Below are positions 63,329 to 64,000 of a stretch of DNA of 64,000 nt, in pieces. The notes under the pieces are model-generated. The model saw only the letters and a list, made by a program, of their open reading frames with translations. It had not been told where the DNA came from and ran no database searches. Origin of the DNA: Acidilobus saccharovorans 345-15 (GTDB lineage Archaea; Thermoproteota; Thermoprotei_A; Sulfolobales; Acidilobaceae); NCBI RefSeq assembly GCF_000144915.1, contig NC_014374.1, forward strand, positions 372,001 to 436,000. The letters run 5' to 3'. How positions within the stretch are numbered: position 1 is the first letter of the stretch; every line of letters begins with the position of its first letter. The translations under genes were made by a program, and so were the position numbers.

Positions 63329-64000
63329 GTGCGGCCAGCCTTGGAGCCCTCAGGAACCTGCAGCGTCTGCGGCGTCAGGCAGGCGAGGTACTACAGGGCT
63401 TCCAGTGGCGAAAAGTTATGCGACAGGTGCCTCTTCAGGCTCCTTGAGAGGTCGATGGCCAGAGCCCTCAGCAGGGCAGCCGCCAGGGAGGACAGCAGGT
63501 TTGCCGTGCCTATAACTTCGTTTTCGCCGTCAAGCTCCATGCTCGCAGCTAAGGTATTAGCGCACGTGGAGCGCAAGTTTAAGTCTAAGGTATACGTGCT
63601 TCTGCCCAGCTTTTACCGCGGGCTCGAGGGCCTCCTTGAGGGCCTGCCTCAGCCGGCTGAAGTGGTTGACGTTACCGTCGACCCGCCTCCTCCTGGGAGC
63701 TCAGGAATAATTTCATGCATTAGGTACGACAGGTCATGGTCGCTTAGGGCTTCGGAGCAGCTGGGCGTTGATATAATTGTCATGCCGCTGGCCAGGACCA
63801 CATCAACGCTGGTGCTCCTCGAGTCGCTCATGACGGATGGAGGGATAGGGCGCACGGAGTCCTTGGAGGTGCTCAGCGTAAACAAGGTTAAGGTTGTAAA
63901 CGCCTTTTACAGGCTTGAGGATGAGGCTGTGAGGGCTGCAGAGTTCCTGGAAGGGTTTAGCGAGGCGCGGCCAGCCTGCAGGGCAACGATTACGGTTAAA
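63329..64000 (+). CDS. Ncs6/TtuA-like protein with degenerate PP-loop, truncated by the window end
   Basis: The frame is open to the window end (224 codons). The N-terminus has a CxxC pair (CSVCG, residues 11-15) and a second pair LCDRCLF (31-34), like the zinc finger of Ncs6/TtuA tRNA 2-thiolation enzymes. Where these have an SGGxDS ATP loop, this protein reads SFSPSSSMLAAKVL (64-77), so ATP-dependent activation may be lost. Later strands (VYVLLPSFYRG; GVDIIVMPLARTTS) fit the Rossmann-like fold. Starts are GTG 63329 or TTG 63341; the TATA position suggests a leaderless mRNA. Confidence 0.6.
   Translation, partial: MRPALEPSGTCSVCGVRQARYYRASSGEKLCDRCLFRLLERSMARALSRAAAREDSRFAVPITSFSPSSSMLAAKVLAHVERKFKSKVYVLLPSFYRGLEGLLEGLPQPAEVVDVTVDPPPPGSSGIISCIRYDRSWSLRASEQLGVDIIVMPLARTTSTLVLLESLMTDGGIGRTESLEVLSVNKVKVVNAFYRLEDEAVRAAEFLEGFSEARPACRATITVK

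Noticed and set aside
1-64000. CRISPR array, toxin-antitoxin pair or intact insertion sequence
   Set aside because: No regularly spaced repeats, no paired small toxin/antitoxin genes and no transposase gene were found; the single PIN and ribbon-helix-helix genes lie far apart.

Overview
The window is chromosomal DNA of a thermophilic crenarchaeon (Thermoproteota). The evidence is Rpo13-, RpoK- and RpoF-like RNA polymerase subunits, a two-AAA Cdc48 ATPase, FEN-1 and a short XPF nuclease with PCNA-binding tails, archaeal diphthamide enzymes, intron-containing tRNA genes, an archaeal RNase P RNA, many TTG/GTG starts and TATA-box promoters. The gene mix resembles Acidilobales, Desulfurococcales or Sulfolobales; the species cannot be fixed from sequence alone. 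Nearly all genes are housekeeping, and coding density is high with many 1-17 base overlaps.

Layout. 1-2.7 kb is an AT-rich island: degraded sequence, one unrecognised membrane protein and an orphan 3' tRNA fragment that looks like an attachment-site scar. 2.9-6.5 kb holds tRNA-Cys (intron), a tungstate/molybdate-type ABC transporter (minus strand), a 56-residue ribbon-helix-helix regulator just upstream of it, and tRNA-Met (intron). 6.6-16.9 kb is one minus-strand operon for an 11-subunit complex I (order A-B-C-D-H-I-J-K-M-L-N), with no E/F/G input module. 17-24.5 kb: prefoldin beta-DHH phosphoesterase-XPF operon, prenyl synthase, a JAMM-motif protein, EF-2, a DUF371-like protein, Pcm and a candidate C/D box sRNA. 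24.7-34.5 kb: ProRS, the rotary ATPase proteolipid, dCTP deaminase, a DUF1614-like protein, RNase P RNA followed by a Trm5-like methyltransferase, NAD kinase, a PIN protein, an MtaB-like enzyme, a membrane-anchored resolvase-like nuclease and CTP synthase.

34.5-47.6 kb: a NusA-like protein, a non-coding stretch with a transposon-end-like hairpin and a promoter-led structured RNA candidate, winged-helix protein/FEN-1, Cdc48, an operon of a small protein, a B12-binding radical SAM enzyme and a flippase-like membrane protein, AsnRS/Dph6, TatD, tRNA-Val, a site-2 protease, Dph5 and a PadR regulator. 47.7-54.1 kb: A-type ATPase subunit I opposite an F-E-A-B operon; subunits C and D are not in the window. 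54.2-64 kb: UMP kinase, an unknown protein, Rpo13, RpoK, a candidate three-way-junction RNA, L21e-RpoF, topoisomerase III, signal peptidase, class II ribonucleotide reductase, and the 5' part of an Ncs6/TtuA-like gene whose PP-loop looks degenerate.

Functional links: complex I and the A-type ATPase together form the respiratory energy chain. EF-2, Dph5 and Dph6 cover the diphthamide target and two steps of its synthesis. RNase P RNA, Trm5, MtaB and the Ncs6-like protein are tRNA maturation functions. FEN-1, XPF, topoisomerase III and ribonucleotide reductase serve DNA synthesis and repair. No CRISPR array and no intact insertion sequence was seen.
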